From the NCBI GenBank assembly GCA_003439945.1, contig QVRM01001397.1, positions 274,368 through 338,367 of the forward strand: a DNA stretch of 64,000 nt, given 5' to 3'. Within the stretch, counting starts at the first letter, position 1. Each line of letters opens with the position of its first letter. The position numbers and the translations under genes are program-made. The notes beneath the pieces are model-generated. The model made no database searches. It worked only from the letters and a program-made list of their open reading frames with translations, and was not told the DNA's origin. This DNA comes from Dermanyssus gallinae (taxonomy: Eukaryota > Arthropoda > Arachnida > Mesostigmata > Dermanyssidae). Below, in pieces: positions 12,304 through 25,626 of the stretch.

Positions 12304-12478
12304 TATCATCATCATCATCATCATGGGTATCTACAGCATCATCATCATGGGTATCTACAGCATCATCATCATCATGGGTATCTACAGCATCATCATCATC
12401 ATGGGTATCCTAGCAGCATCATCATCATGGGTATCCTGCAGCATCATCATCATGGGTATCCTGCAGCATCATCATCAC
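12304..12478. repeat. 24-27-bp minisatellite
   Basis: Six tandem units of the pattern (CAT)n GGGTATC(T/C)(A/T)(C/G)CAG. The first three end in CTACAG and the later ones in CCTGCAG. Unit length varies by one CAT triplet, so the frame is kept across units. Confidence 0.9.
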
Positions 12479-13337
12479 CAGTATCACCAGCAACATTATC
12501 AGCAACAACATCATCATCATCATCATCATCACCATTATGATCTTCATCCCCACCGAGGTTGGTTGGTTGCCTTCAACGCCACCGCCGCGCTCTGCTCAGG
12601 CTACATACAGCTTGTTTGTCGTGGCAACGGGCAAATGATGATGATGATGATGATGATACCCCGGGCGCTGGCGCCCCTGTCTGCGTGAGTTTGGTGGCGT
12701 TTGGTGGTTACCTCCTACTGCCGCCACTGCCGCCGCTGCTGCTGCTGCTACAACGTCTGCCGGCGACGTAACCGTCGTTCGCCGGTCGCTTCGTGAGGGC
12801 ATGTTGTGCATGCTGTTGCTGTTGTTGTTGTTGTTGTTGTTGTTGCTGTCGCCGCCGCCGTAGAGTTCGTAGTGGTACGAGTATGATGTTATAGCACCAC
12901 CACCACATCACGGTTAGGCCCCGCCCACCGGCACATCCCCGTCGTGCCCTCTCCTGTCCAGGGCCTCCGGTGGTTCTCGCTCAGAAGAGGACGAAGCGGA
13001 CCACGAAAACGACAACGAAGCGGACGACGACGACGAAGAAGAAGAAGCTGACGAAGGTGACCACGACGGCGACGACGACGACGAAATAGTATGAACAAGA
13101 GGGAGAAACGGGAAAAATCGCTGATCATCGGCGAAAACAGACAACAACAACAGGAACAACAACAGCAGGGACAACAACAGGGACAACGGGGACAACAATA
13201 ACAACATGAGGAACAACAACAACAACAACAACAGGAATAGCAACACGCAACTCCTCCGCCGGACGCCAATCTCATCGATCGTTCGTTGCTGTGGGTCGAA
13301 AAGGTCGGAGTTTCTCTGGTCGTCTCTGATCGTCGCA

Positions 13338-13340
13338 CGT

Positions 13341-13372
<32 letters not shown>

Positions 13373-13405
13373 CCGACAAACATACAGATAGACAGACAGA
13401 CGGTT
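13338..13405. repeat. (ACAG)n tetranucleotide repeat
   Basis: Nine or so CAGA units followed by degenerate ACAT/AGAT units. A simple microsatellite. Confidence 0.9.
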
Positions 13406-13977
13406 ATAGCACCAGTAGTAGGGGCGGGGGCGGCCGCGCCACCAGCATCCGTAGCAGAAACCACCAATACTAGCTCCATCTATTGGCCGGTGCTGTTACT
13501 AGCGCTAGCAGCAGCGCCTACCAGCGACACTAGCAGCGATACCAGCTTCCAACATGCGGCGGCGGCGGCGGCCGCAGCAGCAGCAGCAGAAGAGCTGACC
13601 GCCGCTGCCGCCGTAGCGGGTAAGGGAGGGGGGGTTGGGGGAAGGGGGGGCAGGGAGTCTTGCTCTCGACATCCGACCGAGTCCGTCCATCGTGACGTCA
13701 CCGCATGTATCCGTCACTTAGTCGCTAAAATCTGAGCGAACCAAGAGCAGCGGGGCCGCGGCAACGACAGTTGACGGGTACTCGGGGGGGGCCGAGGGGG
13801 GTACAGCTGTCCGCTGTCCGTCGTCTTTCTGGTCGTCGTCGTCGTCGTTGTCGTCGTCGACGACGTTGTTGTTGTTGACGTCGAAGGATCGACCAACAAG
13901 TAGTACCACTCTGGCTGAGTGAACGAACGAGCATGGTTACGGTCTGGTCGAACGAGCACCAGCAGGAGCAGAAACAG

Positions 13978-14008
<31 letters not shown>

Positions 14009-15958
14009 AACCATAACATCAACGACACCAGCACCATCGACACCAGCAGCAGCAGCAGCAGCCGGAGCGCCTCCACTCCGACAACAGCAGCGGCGGCGGC
14101 CGCGACGACGACGACGACGACGACAGGGGCGGCGGTAGCCAGAGTACAACAACAACAACAACAACAACCAGACGATCGAACGTGCTGAACGGAGGGAAAG
14201 GAGGAAAAACAAGAAGAGGAGGAGGAGGATGCTGTAGTTGTTGTTGTTGTTGTTGTTGTCATCGTCACCACCATCATTGCCGATACCGGCACCAGCAACA
14301 ACAGCAGTAGCAGCAGCAACACAGATCGGCCGCGGCAGTGGCACCAACCATCTCGTGCTTCTGCTGGTGCTGCTACGAAACTACGGACTGCTCGGACTGG
14401 AGCAGTGCGGTTCGCTCGTTCAGTAGTCGTTCCTTCGTTAGTTAGTGAGTGGCTGGCGCGCTGCACGCACCACGCAGAGGGAGAACAAACAGACGACAGA
14501 TCATCCATCGGCTGGTATAGTCCGGCATAGCATGCAGGCAGAAGCAGGCAGATAGGATAGACCGTCAGTCCAGTTATTCAATCAGTCAGTCTGTAGTTCG
14601 ACAGATGAACGAAGCTCAGACGGACAGACAGACAGACAGATAGATAAATCCATTCGGATGCATAGAGATAGAGAAGAAGAAACCGCCAAAGCCGCATAGT
14701 GAGCTCTGGACAGGCCGCCGGTAATCACAGCGCGCTGCTGCAGAGGAACAGTCAGCCGGCAAGCACCACACAGCGTGTACATACAGCAGCAACAGCAGGC
14801 GAAGAAGAAGTGCAGATCGTAAGAAGTTGCCAAATGCCACAACGAGGAATACCTGATCATCTCGATAGTATTACTAGTAGTAATAGTAGTCAGCATCAAG
14901 AATTATAATCAGATTCTCAGCATTATCCTCATTAACCCATCGACTCACACTAAAAGAGTCCTCAACGTTCATCTACTGGAACGTCTACGTTCTTTGCTCA
15001 GCACACGACCAACCACGAAGCAGTTGTTGCTCAGTCGCATCCGCACACGAACAACACACAGCGACAGAAAGTTGTGTCGGCTCGATCTCCGCCAGTGACT
15101 ACTACTTGATAGAGCAAGTCTCAAGAGTCTCAAGTTGAACAACTGCAACAAGGAACAAGCTAGCTGTACCAGACACAGCCTTCCAGAAGTAGTCGAGCAA
15201 GCAGGCAAACAACGAACAATGAACAAAGGAGAACATTGCCGCCATTGACCAAACGGTACCAGAAAAAGAAGAACAACAAGGCAAAGGAGAAGATCTCTTC
15301 ATTCGAAGGTGCTCAATTCGAACTGGAGGCTGTCGTACGAGGATAAGTTGCTGTAGAATTTGTTGGTACCAGAGTAGAGTACTGAAGTTATCAGTCGTTC
15401 GGCTGCGGCCCGTCGTCATTAGAGGTCATTATCATTATCATCATCGTAGTCTATGCGATTATTCTGCGTGCGTGTTTGTGTGAAAGTGTCTAGGTACGAG
15501 CGTGCGATTTGCTTGCACACGTGCATATGCGTTTAGACAAGTGTATCTAGGTGTCGCTCGGTGAGGTTCTTTCTCTATCTCGGCTCTCTCGATAGACGAC
15601 CACCTCCACTACAACGACGATGACGTTGGTTGTGTAATGTGATTAACTGTGCGTGACTGCCTGCGTGCCCAAGCACCGATATACGTGACAAAAGTGTCGG
15701 CAGACGTGGCACCGTTGTTGTTGTTGTTGATGCTATTGCTCTGGTTAATGTTGTTATTGTTGTTGTGCCAGTCCAGTCTTGCCTTGTCTTTGAGCTTGCA
15801 CGTGCGTATCGGGCCGGACGTCGCGTGCTTCAATCTTGGCCGGCGGGGCAACTCGTGCACGTCAAAGTACGTAGGGTGTTTGTTGGTGGTGCTGTGGGTG
15901 CGCGCTTCGAGCTAGTTGGATCACTCGTCGTCGACGGCGTCAACATCTCAGTTCCTCT

Positions 15959-15991
15959 GCTTCTGGATCCTCTGTCGGCGGATCCAGAAGC
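15959..15991. repeat. 12-bp perfect inverted repeat
   Basis: GCTTCTGGATCC (15959-15970) and GGATCCAGAAGC (15980-15991) flank a 9-base loop. It lies in otherwise ordinary-looking sequence within the triplet block. Function unknown. Confidence 0.85.
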
Positions 15992-18055
15992 GGATACAGC
16001 GGTTATCTGAATCACATCATACGATCGAGCAGGTACGTGCTGCACGAGATCGACGATGAGGCGCTAAACAAGCAGCGAACGACACGCAGTTTTCTGCTTC
16101 CATCTGCTCAGCTGTGCTGTTCACCTGGCCGATCGGTCTTCGGCCACACCAGGCAGGATTTATCGTGCGTCATGCAGCAGCAGCAGCGGGACCGTGGCGC
16201 GTCAATGGCAGGCGGTGATGATCGTGCTCGGTGTTCGGCGGCGATGTCGGCCCACAACGAGAATGGTGGTCGTCCTCAACGAAGTCGTCGCTGGTAACAC
16301 GTACAGCCAAGTACAGCCAGTACTTCACCAACTACCCCCATCACCACCCCCGACGTGGCTGGCTGGCTGGCTGGCTTTGTCTGTCACCGTCGTCATCGCC
16401 AGCATCATCACCACCACCACCACCACCAGCTCTGCTACTCAGAGGACAGAATCGCCATAGTGCGCGCCTTGAAGAACTGAGACGAACCTACGGGACTCTG
16501 CCTGTCTAATCGTAGAAGAGGATGTATAAGCCATCTGCAGTACACCGGTGTGCATCTCTACCGGCTGGCGGCTGATGTGTGCGAGGTGTTGATGTCGATT
16601 TTGCATGTGGGCGGCGTGAAACGATTCGCCGTTTCGGTATAAATCAGTAAACCGTTCCATGTTGGCGAACGTTAGTGGCTCGTTGCTAGCAAATACAACA
16701 ACAATAATAGCAACAACAAACGTAGCAGTAGTAGCCGAGGAGCGCAAAAGCAAGTGCAAGAATATTTTTCCTCACAACCATCATCACCACCACCACCAGC
16801 ATCAGCACAACAAGAACCACCATTAACAGTGACAGCCACGCAAGAACGTCTCTCCGCAGTTGCGCGTGCCTACCGAGTTCTCTCGGCGCGAAGTCCAAGA
16901 TCGTAGTGGTTTTTTTCTTTCAGAAAACCCCACAGCCAGAACTACTGGCTCGGGGGTTGTCGCTCAACTTGACCGTTCAACTTGTTGCATTCGCGGCGAT
17001 GCTCGGATGCTGCGGCTGTCACAACTCTCTCTCTCTCGCTCGCTCGTCCCCCCTTGTGATCTCTCCCTCATCTATCACGAATTGGATACGACGACAACAA
17101 CGACGACGACGACGACGACGGCCATCATTACCACCACCATCACCACCACCACTGCCGCCGCCGCGATTTGTGCGCAACCGATAATGATCGCTCAATTATG
17201 TGTGTGTGAATGACAACGCTTCGTTTGTGATTAGTGAAACACGGCCAACTACTGTTATTGTAGTTATCCATATTCTTGTCATTAATATTATTATTATTAG
17301 TTTTATTAGTAGTTTTATTATTACCATTACTTCTTCTACTACTGCTACAACTACGGGAACGTCGATAACAACGACAGCAGAAAACGTGACCAGTAGTGAC
17401 ATGACGCTGTGTGAGTGACTACAATGACTCGTACATAACCGGTTGCCCAGCAGTCGGTTTCGCTGCTCGCTCAGGAATGGATACAATAGTGAAGTTGACA
17501 TTCACGCCCACGCCGACAACAATAACAACAGCAACGACAACAATGATGATGATTATGAGGATGAGGATGGTGATGATGATGACGACGACGACGATGATGA
17601 TAATGATGATAATGGAGACAACTTCACACAAGAAGTTCTGAGAAAGCAGAAAAGTTTCATGATGTTCGGGATGATGCTGCTTCAGGCAAGCCAAGAGGTG
17701 GTTTGTAGTGGCGTGTCTGATTCGAAGTTTGTCCAAGTCCAAATTGGATGTTTGTGGTGGTAATGTTGTCATTGTCATTGTCATTGTCGTCGTCGGCTTC
17801 ATTGTTGCTCTCGTTGTGTGCTTATTGTCGTTGAGGTTGCTTGCGTGGACGTGCTCGAGAGGTGTTGTTGGTCTGTGTGATTAGGTGTTGTTCTGAGGTG
17901 TTCGGTGTGTCGTTCGATTCGTCGATTGGTGTCTTCGGCAGCAGTTGTGCGTGTTGACTGAACCTGACAGTGTGTGCTAACTGACGCTTGCGTGATATAG
18001 CCGACGAAGAAAAAGAAAAAGAAGAGAAACACAAGAAGAAGAACAAGAAAAAGAT

Positions 18056-18202
18056 ATGGCCGAGGTTCCGTCAGTGCCCGGAATGGGAGCCCTGCACGGG
18101 GCGGCCTCGGCTTTTGCATGCCGTTCACGCTGCAATACCTGTCGATCAGCGGACGCACGAGGGCCGATACGTCTGGGAACCCCGTATCAATCCGTTCACT
18201 GG
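18056..18202 (+). CDS. ci: ci/GLI exon A (N-terminal HEGRY block)
   Basis: The frame ending at the donor encodes VHAAIPVDQRTHEGRYVWEP then RINPFTG. HEGRY is at 18156-18170. Vertebrate GLI2/GLI3 have the same block (FHAPLPID...EGRYHYEP) near the N terminus, far upstream of the zinc fingers; its role is poorly known. The exon ends in phase 2 at a consensus donor (GTAAGC at 18203). The 5' limit is uncertain. ATG 18056 has a good context (G at -3, G at +4) and opens MAEVPSVPGMGALHGAASAF, a plausible GLI N terminus, but in a different frame, so one base would have to be extra near 18113-18125. In the HEGRY frame no ATG occurs upstream within the open frame. An upstream exon spliced to an AG at 18064 or 18074 would avoid a frameshift. 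Confidence 0.8.
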
Positions 18203-19937
18203 GTAAGCATTATGATCGATTAGACCCGTAGACGCATCTCGATCCGGCAAGTGGAACGCGGCCCAAACACCCCAACATGAGGGGGGCTGGCGGAAGTTAA
18301 TCTGCTAAGTAGGCATCAGCTCTGAAGTCGTAGGGGCAAAAGGCGGGCATTTTCTCTTTTTTTTGGTAGCTAGTGCACCTTTCATTGTTTGTCGATCGAG
18401 CAGTCTCATGCGCGTTGGCACTTACTCATAACGTACGGCGCTGCGCTTTACCTTTGTCTTCATTTAGCTGTCTCTTGTCAACACCTTCACATTTGTTCAG
18501 GCCGCTGATCACGTTGGCTGGAATTAGTAGAGTATAGATGAGCTTTGAACTGCACTGCGTGACTGTAACGAGAGATTGAACAAGAACTACGCATGAGCCT
18601 TGTTATCACACCTGCCAACGACCTATCCTATCGAATGGTTTGGCCTGGAGTAGCGTTGCAACTGTCTGCAAACGTCTGAAGAACGTAGTTCCTGTTTTAC
18701 AGACATGTTCGTTTATATTTCTTCATCCTTTCATGGAGCGCTTATCGTTAATTCGTTAATAAAGATAAGCGTTCTTGCTTCGTATCTCCTTTTTGACTCT
18801 ATTTAAACACATATGTACTAGCACCATATGCAAGCATTAGAAAATCTGAACGGGTCGAAGAATGGCAAAAGTATTCAATTTTTAATGTCTACTGAGAGAT
18901 CGACTGTCAACAATATATATTCAACAAAATCTGTTTTGTTTTTGTATTCAAGAAATCGTTTTTGTTTAAAATAACTTTAACACAAATGTACAAATTCTTA
19001 GAATGTGAAGGCAATAATAATATCTGCAGAAGCAACAAAAACCGCAACAATGACGAAAACTAGAACAGCACGGTTTTCCCAACTAGAACAAGCACTCGAA
19101 TCTTGGGATCAGGGGTTTCCCCTGATGACCTTGTCGTTGTCGCTGTTGATGCTATCCACCTGTAGCAATACGCGTAGACTCGTATAAGCTAATATCTCTT
19201 CACCGATGACCTAGCTCTTTCTCTCGAGTTACCTGTACGCGGCTTGTCTCATTTAGTAGAAGTACTAGGATTTGACTTTTGTGTTTAGTTTTTGTATTGT
19301 TTGAATATTATTTGATGTCGCTGTTTTGTGCTCAATGGTAGCTGCTGAACTCAGAAGTGAAGGCTGAATGCATTAACGACGTACATCCGCTTTGCAAGCG
19401 GGCATCGCCTGTGGCTTTATATTACGTCCACGGAACGTTTGACGGAATCATTATGTTCATAATTTTTGTTGTCTTCGCTTATACGCTACTCACTCTCATT
19501 TCGACTAGTTTTGGGGTTTCGGCACCGTCTCTAGCGGCCCTGGCGGACGGCCCTAACATATAGTCGTACATTGTACTTGTTAATTACATGTATTATGTGT
19601 TCGTGTGTGTCGTACTCTGCACTTGTTGTAGAGACATTATCTACATTAGCTGTGACATACGGAACGGAGCAAAGCAAGCAACACGTATGAGTTTATTATA
19701 CTGTACTGCTAACGATCACGACAGGCTGTGACCAAATGTAATGCCACCTATAACATAAGTATGCACACACTTTCTCTTGAGCTCGTGCATTTTGCTTTCT
19801 TTTCATAATGTACGCATCGAATCATACAATGGAATGATGCATACACGAAATAGGTGTTAACAACAGCATCATGAAGCAGACTATACGCGTCTAGGCGTTC
19901 ATTACGATCTACGACCACATTTTATGTTTCTAAACAC

Positions 19938-19975
<38 letters not shown>

Positions 19976-22900
19976 GGCTGTCGCTTGTATACGGCGACTA
20001 CGTTGTTGCCCCACGCGAGCTACAGAGGAGAAGGAAAAAGGGAGAAAAAAGAAATAGCGAAACCTAAGAGACTTCGTAGAGCATTCGTAGGTTGTGACAC
20101 CGCCGCGGAAGAAGTCAAGACAGTCGAGGAGGTGTCGATAGATGGCGCCGCGGGAAGGTGTCTGAGTTGCAGCGAGATGCCGCCGGGCGACTTGACCGTA
20201 GCCCGCAGTCGTAACCAATTCCCAACAGCAGCAGCAACACCAGCATCAGCAACCATAAAGAAGTGTTGTGGGGCAGGACCAGAGAAGGGAGCAGGATCTT
20301 TGTCCCTGTTCGGTGGTAGCCTCTGTAGAGGCTGCTTGCTTGCGTGGGGTGCGGTGGCGTTTCGGAAAAGCTTGCTCGTCGTCCGCGACGATCCGGGACT
20401 CGATATCGTTAAGCGACTGACCGACGACCGACCGGCCGCCTGGCTAAGGAACTCGTCCTGCTCGTCCGTCTCGACGCGGCTCCAATGTCGTAGACGTTGG
20501 AGAGATGGTGCCAGCTGTACTAACCATCGTCGTCCTATGTAATGGTAGCGGTAGTTATACCAGTTATGATCGTAGACTGTAGCATCATTGGTTACAGTCG
20601 TTTCGTCGTCGTCGTCGTCGTCGTGCGTGCGTGTGCGGCTGAGACGGGGCCATGTAGGAATGGGGGTGGGGGCGAGGCGAGGCGGGGGTGGGTCGCGGGA
20701 GGATGGAGATTGGCGGCAAGGGCGGGGGTAGTTGTTAGGCGCGGAGAAGAAAAAGATCTGCAACGAACGAGGTGAAGATGGTGGCGCAACGTGTCGACGC
20801 TTGATCTCTCGATTCCATTCGGTCTATTCGGTCAGTCGCCTAGGAGCCTCCGAAAGCAGGAAGTCTGGAAGGAAAAGAAAGGCCAGAAGAACAGCGAACG
20901 AGAGCGAGAGAGAGGGAGAGGGATAGAGAGAGAGGAATAGACCAACACGAGCTCTAGGCGACGGGCTATGGAAGGCGAAAGAGCAAGGCCGGTGCTCGTA
21001 GGAACCGTAGGATAGGTTGGTTGTCGACTCCAGACCTCCACCCCCCCATATCTCTCTCTTTCTATAGCTTTGTCGATCTATCTAACTGGGTTCTCTCGCA
21101 TGACCTTCCGCTCGTCCGTTCGAGCCAGTCTGCGAGTCTCTAGGCTGTCGACATGATCATGATGGTGGTGGTGGTGGTGGTGGCGGTGTTGATGAGCATC
21201 ATGCATCATCTGCCGTTTCTTTTCTCATCATGCGGTGAAAGCTGTAAGTCCGCGACGGCGACGACGACCAGGACAACGCCGCCACCACAACCACCACCAC
21301 CTTCTGACACCAGATCAGATGATGCCTCTCTGCCATTTAGGGCGTACTTCATATGTAGGCTGTTCTAGCAGTAGTAGTCGTAGTAGTAGTAATAGTAGTG
21401 GAAGTACAAGTATTCTCTCTCTGACAAGCTCAGTGCTTTGACGTTGTGAGCGGGGCTCGCAGCGGCCGCACGAAACCTAGTCAACTCGCCAGCTCTCCGC
21501 CTCGACTGCTGGACTTGGAAGCAATGGCCGCATGTGTGACCATTCCGCCGTTTTAATGCTACTGCTCATTGTGGCCGTCGTGCCACCGATAGCTGCTCAT
21601 TACTGTCAATGTTGTTCTCGTTATTGTTGTTGTTGTTGCTGTTGTTGCTGGTGCTACTGCTGCTATTGTTGCTGTTACTGTTGTTGCTATTGTTGTTGTT
21701 GTTGTTGTTGCTGCCGCTATTGTTGCTGTTACTGTTGTTGCTATTGTTGTTGTGGTTGTTGTTGTCCTTGTGGATATTGGTATAATTAGCTAACCAGCTG
21801 AGAGGTGACCGGGCAGAGGTGTCTGACCGAATGAGAGACGATTGATCGTCCGATATCATTGAATCACCCACTGCTGTCTGCTAGTTTTCTTTAATGATCA
21901 GTACTTGTCGTTTTTCACGCCGCAGCTACATACGGTCTGCGACTCCGTATGTGGGGGGGGGGGGGAGAGATTTGTCTCGTTGTATAGTGTTCGTATACCA
22001 TTTATGTATATTGTTGTTACGCCTCACGCGTCGAATTGCGAATCACAGAAAGCTAGAATATGAACGCGCGTTGTGAAGCTGGAACACTCGAGTCGCTCGT
22101 CTGCCCGACCAGAGGGTTCAGGGTATGGAGAAGTGGGCTGCACAATAGTGTAGCTCGAGTCTATAACATAACTCTGGTGGGTCGTCAAAATTTACACAGT
22201 TCCTCCATATTTACCCGTATAGACTTCTGGCAAGGGCGGCGGCACACGGCGTGTCACCCCCATCACCGTGTGGTATTCGCCATTGATCCCTATGATCTTT
22301 GTTTTGAAACGCCTAAAGAAAGACCAGACGATAACCACACTTATTGTCAGAAATGTTCACTTGGTCGTTCTGTTCGGCTATTTGCACGCACAGATAGTGC
22401 ACTAGATTCAAAAAGGGAGAGGTGGAGAGAGAGAGAGAGAACGTGCGTCCGTCCGTGCAGATGAACAGCTTACGACGTGCAGCTTGTCGATCAGAACGTC
22501 AATCAATTTATCTAGCTATTAGCCAGGCCCACTGCTAGGCCCGGCCTTCGCCAAGTTGGCCATAGAAGCGGTCCCTTCAAGAGGGCTGGATCGCGATATG
22601 GTATGCACGGTGTGACCTCGAATTCCACCTTTTTTCCACCACCGCTGTCGTTGTCGTCATTGTTATTGAACTATTGTTCGTATTCATTCGTGTTGTCGTC
22701 GTTGTCGATGTCCACCGACTTGAAAGGTGACGACAACGATGAAAGGACAGTCCGGAACGAACAGACTGCCCCTTTGCCGTCTCCGTCTCTTTCTTCTCCT
22801 CCACCATCTACCTTAGTCTTTCCTTCACTTCATGTTTCTCTCCCTCTTTCTCTTCTTATCTCTCTCCCTCTCTCTCCTTCGTTCCCTATCTTTCTCCCTC

Positions 22901-23433
22901 TATGAATCTCTGTGAATCTCAGTCGGCTTCTTGGAGCTTAGAATCATTGTATCGTGTCGACGGTGGCCGAGAGCCGTTGACCGCGATCTGCCGCCGATCC
23001 GAGTCTGCCGCCAACAGCACCTGCAGCAACAACAGCAGTAGTAACAGCATTTTGTCTGCCTAGCCGGCCGTGTGCTGTACTGCCGGCCATCTCATCACCG
23101 GTTGTGTGGTTGTCGTCGGACGTTGTGCGCAATGGACGTGCCCGACGTTATTCCTCTGACGCTCGCCCGATACGTGCCGCGCTACGCGACGAAGCTGCGA
23201 GCCTTCGTCCTTTCTCCTGAATCCGTCGATCGGCAAACGTCGTCGTCGTTGTCGTTTCTCCTTGTACTGGAAACCTGTTCGGTGTTCTCTTTAGAAAAAG
23301 CAGCCTCTTTGTGTAACAACATGATATGTTGTTCAACAACAACAAAAACACCAGTAACAACAACAGCCCCAACGCCACCAACAACAACAACAGCATTAAC
23401 ACGACCACCAACAACAACAACGACAGCAACGAC

Positions 23434-23464
<31 letters not shown>

Positions 23465-25577
23465 TGCAACAACAACAACAACAACACCAACAATGGAGGC
23501 GGCTGGGGGCACCTAGCAAGCACCTTACGCATTTACTCGATGTTGAAGACGTCTGGACTCCCAGGTTAGCATCATTAGGGCGACCGATAGGGCGACATAA
23601 GAGGACGCACCTACATAACAGAACAACACAGATCAGATCGACTCTGAATCGAAACATACTAGCCTACATTGGCTATGTTTCGATTCAAAGTCTCGTTCTG
23701 TGCTCGTCGTTACGGCTGCTCTCGGCTGTTCAACCAGCCTCCGTCCGTCCTTCACAGACCGGCCGGTGTACCAACAGCCAGCGGGTAGTGCCGCGTTGTC
23801 AAGCCGGGTGCGACATCACCCGATTGTGAGTGAAGTCATCATTGCCGGCGACCGCCTAAGCCTGCTTAATTCATCAGTTACTTTCTGTAACCGCCGTCGC
23901 CGCTACCGGAAGAATGCCGCTCGTTTGTTCTAGGCTTTTTCAATTAAGTTAAAAAAGGAAACACTTTGTTGCAGTCGTTGTCTCTGATGGTGCTGTTGTT
24001 GTTGTAGTAGTAAGAGTCTATCTATGTATTAGTCGCAACAGTAAGATTATTACTGACCCCGCTTCTACTCTGGCGGCTGGTGCTGCTGTTGCTGCTTCTT
24101 CTATTCTTACTCTGGATATCAGCGACAACGGGCATTTGTCTGCGGCTATTACAACACATCTATGTTATACATGGTTCATATACATGGACCGGCTTCCGTT
24201 GAATCTCCATTCCTTAGCAGCAGTATATATATATGTATATATATATATATATTCATATATGGTTGTCGGAGTCAATCTTTAGACCGCGCTGTTTCTAATC
24301 CTGAGCGTGCTCGACAAGAAGTCTGTGGCGGCTACGATGACGATGCTGCCAGCGCTGCTAATGGCGTTGGCTGACCAAATAGCAGCTGCCAGATCATCTA
24401 AATTGTAGTCCTTGTCGTCATTGTTGTTGTTGTTGTTGTTGTTGCTATTTGTTGTTGTTGTTGTTGCTACCGTTGTTGCTATTTGTTGTTGTTGTTGTTG
24501 TTGGTGGTGTTTTGTTGTTGTTTCTGTCGTTGTTGCTATTGTTGTCGTCGAGTGTTGTGTATCGATGATCCTTAGTCTGATCTCTGAGCCGATACACTCT
24601 CTGTTTTTCCCCTCTCTATCATGCATGTATGAATGTGTGTATATATGTTTGTACGTATGAACGTATTTGTGTACACGGTCGTCCCGTCGTTTGATGATGC
24701 GTGTCTGGCTGTGTCGCGCGCCCCAAATCTGGTCCATTGCAGTTGGTGGCAGCATTGGCAGCGTGACGCCCGCTTCGAACTCGTCGTGTGCTGACTGCGA
24801 GTGTCTGCGATTAGAGAGCAGACAATCTCCGAAGCAAAGAAACTTGATTTCGATATGACGGGTGGATAAACATGCTACCGCTGTCGTCGCCGCCGCCGCC
24901 GCCGCAAATCTTCTAGTGATACTATCGAATCGCCGACGCGCTAGCTACATACTCGTAGCATTGCGAATGAGGCGTGACGCAGTGACACAACCACTCGCAC
25001 ACCACCGACTCTTGCGCACAGACTCGAAGCACAGATATTGCGGAGACTCTGGATAGAAGGGTGCCGGTCCGTGGGCGAAGCGGCTGCGTTGTGAGCTCTT
25101 CAGTGCATCACTCAACCATCGGCCATCATGGTGGTCGGTTGTCGCAAACCATGAGTGCCATGTTAGACTTACGTTTAACGGCAAAGTCAACATGGATAGA
25201 AACACATCTTTGCATTTGCGTATTCACAAACACGTCATATAAATGGGCACGCACGCTACAAAAGACGAGATGATGATGATGCTGGCGATGATAATTTGTT
25301 TCAAACGCACGCCGAAGATGCGGAGAATATCGACCCATACTTAGCCCCGGAGAAGTGCCTTTTTATTGTTGCTGCAGAGTCTAACAACAGCCCTGTTAAG
25401 TTTGCCGTCGTTGTCAATTGTACATTTCCTCTTGAGCCTCTTTTGAGCCTGCTGCTGCTGCTTCTTTCGTTGCTTCTGGTCCAGAGATCTAACCAACTAC
25501 CACTGCTATGAACACGACGACTTTTATTTCTACCCCCATTATTAAAGTCTACTCCTCGATCGCTGTGGCTGTTCGGG

Positions 25578-25626
<49 letters not shown>

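Larger units (their letters stand above)
11040..18055. other. Triplet-repeat block upstream of the first recognised ci exon
   Basis: Seven kilobases made largely of GTT/GTC, CAA/CAG, CAT/CAC and GAC triplets, with GCN tracts near 13550-13620. Many frames are open on both strands but encode homopolymers. The block lies directly 5' of the ci exon at 18 kb on the same strand, so it may hold leader exons, an early intron or regulatory DNA. No splice-supported exon can be proved. Confidence 0.45.

Noticed and set aside
12181..12540. Poly-His frame through CAT repeats
   Set aside because: Explained by the minisatellite; no flanking coding signal.
13714..14508. 264-codon minus-strand open frame
   Set aside because: Built from CAA/CAG and GAC repeats read as Leu, Val, Ser and Thr tracts; all frames are equally open.
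21532..21789. Open frame coding mostly Cys/Tyr
   Set aside because: Pure read-through of a GTT/GCT triplet block; opposite strand gives poly-Asn/Ser. No unique protein sequence.
22060..22464. 134-codon frame of normal composition
   Set aside because: Has an ATG but no recognisable motif, ends in a GA-repeat and has no splice or promoter support.
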